Assembly (NCBI GenBank): GCA_963748095.1
Contig: CAVVIO010000057.1
Coordinates: forward strand, 1 to 64,000
Length of the DNA stretch: 64,000 nucleotides
Origin: CAVVIO01 sp963748095
GTDB taxonomy: Bacteria > Bacteroidota > Bacteroidia > Bacteroidales > UBA10428
Direction: 5' to 3'
Shown: positions 63,845 through 64,000 of the stretch, piece after piece
Layout of the letters: the number at the start of each line of letters is the position of its first letter
Numbering within the stretch: position 1 is the first letter of the stretch
Position numbers and translations under genes: made by a program
The notes under the pieces: model-generated
The model's database searches: none
What the model saw: the letters and a program-made list of their open reading frames with translations, nothing else
What the model was told of the DNA's origin: nothing

Positions 63845-63889
63845 GATAATGATTGTCATTGACAACATGTACACGTTTTAGAAAGAAAG

Positions 63890-64000
63890 ATGAAAATAAT
63901 ATACTTAACTTTATTACTTGTATTGTCAGGTTGCCAGGCAAGTCAGAAAAATAATACCGGAAAAATGATCGATAATTCAACAGTTAAGGAACTGGATATA
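63890..64000 (+). CDS. lipoprotein, N-terminal part (3' end outside window)
   Basis: Open frame to the window edge, 37 residues seen. The signal MKIIYLTLLLVLSGC has a clear lipobox (VLSGC, Cys15), followed by a polar Ser/Asn/Lys-rich linker (QASQKNNTGKMIDNSTVK). Nothing further can be said of its function. Confidence 0.75.
   Translation, partial: MKIIYLTLLLVLSGCQASQKNNTGKMIDNSTVKELDI

Overview
The window looks like a chromosomal segment of a Bacteroidota bacterium, probably in or near the Bacteroidales/Marinilabiliales. The evidence is the AT-rich composition, the TAnnTTTG promoter-like boxes, the HmuY/TonB haem system, the DUF5606 and Pur-like (DUF3276) proteins, a two-domain NusB, a FeoA-FeoB fusion and a 13-gene nuo operon with fused nuoCD. 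The order is inferred from gene content, not from a marker gene. I see no rRNA, tRNA or CRISPR array.

Layout. (1) 1-6.8 kb: xylose use, with the end of a NUDIX-type sugar regulator, xylulokinase, xylose isomerase, a frameshifted xylose symporter and a second sugar symporter. (2) 7.0-22.2 kb: an accessory locus that appears to make, export and control a ribosomally made, modified peptide (RiPP). On the minus strand at 17,898-18,412 are four tiny tandem precursor genes. They share a leader ending in QVRGGG and a short acidic core, GDDIPTTGQPIKDGANQ in two copies. Around them lie three ThiF/MoeB-type E1-like adenylating enzymes, a metal-dependent amidohydrolase, a FeeM-like N-acyltransferase, a C39-peptidase ABC exporter with its HlyD adaptor, an STAS-like protein, a soluble histidine kinase, an anti-sigma-like TPR protein, a TPR-CHAT protease-like protein and an ECF sigma factor. 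(3) 22.4-36.6 kb: housekeeping and general genes (M16 protease, FeoAB, NusB, YajC, YbbR, CoaE, DnaJ-like, DUF5606, S8 protease). (4) 36.9-43.6 kb: a quinone oxidoreductase, then a haem-uptake cluster with a TonB receptor between two HmuY-like lipoproteins, interspersed with imperfect palindromic intergenic repeats. (5) 44-48.2 kb: small lipoproteins, a frameshifted TlpA-like protein, a DUF1360 protein and a REP-associated tyrosine transposase (RAYT) flanked by two copies of a composite REP unit. (6) 48.3-62.9 kb: the complete nuoA-N operon on the minus strand. (7) 63.3 kb to the end: a WG-repeat-like protein and the start of a lipoprotein.

How the peptide locus may work (inference): precursors are made from one operon. 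The E1-like enzymes adenylate carboxylates, either the conserved Asp pair or the C-terminus. The acyltransferase may attach a fatty acyl group, for which the conserved lysine of the PIKD motif is the obvious acceptor. The amidohydrolase may trim or close a ring. The C39 domain cuts after the glycines and exports the product. The sigma/anti-sigma/CHAT set may sense or react to it.

A caution for the whole window: at least seven otherwise good coding regions (xylE, hlyD, TPR-CHAT, M16, TlpA-like, DUF1360 and precursor 2) are interrupted by apparent single-base indels, about eight events in all. This may be sequencing or assembly error or real decay, and it affects how the broken genes should be read.
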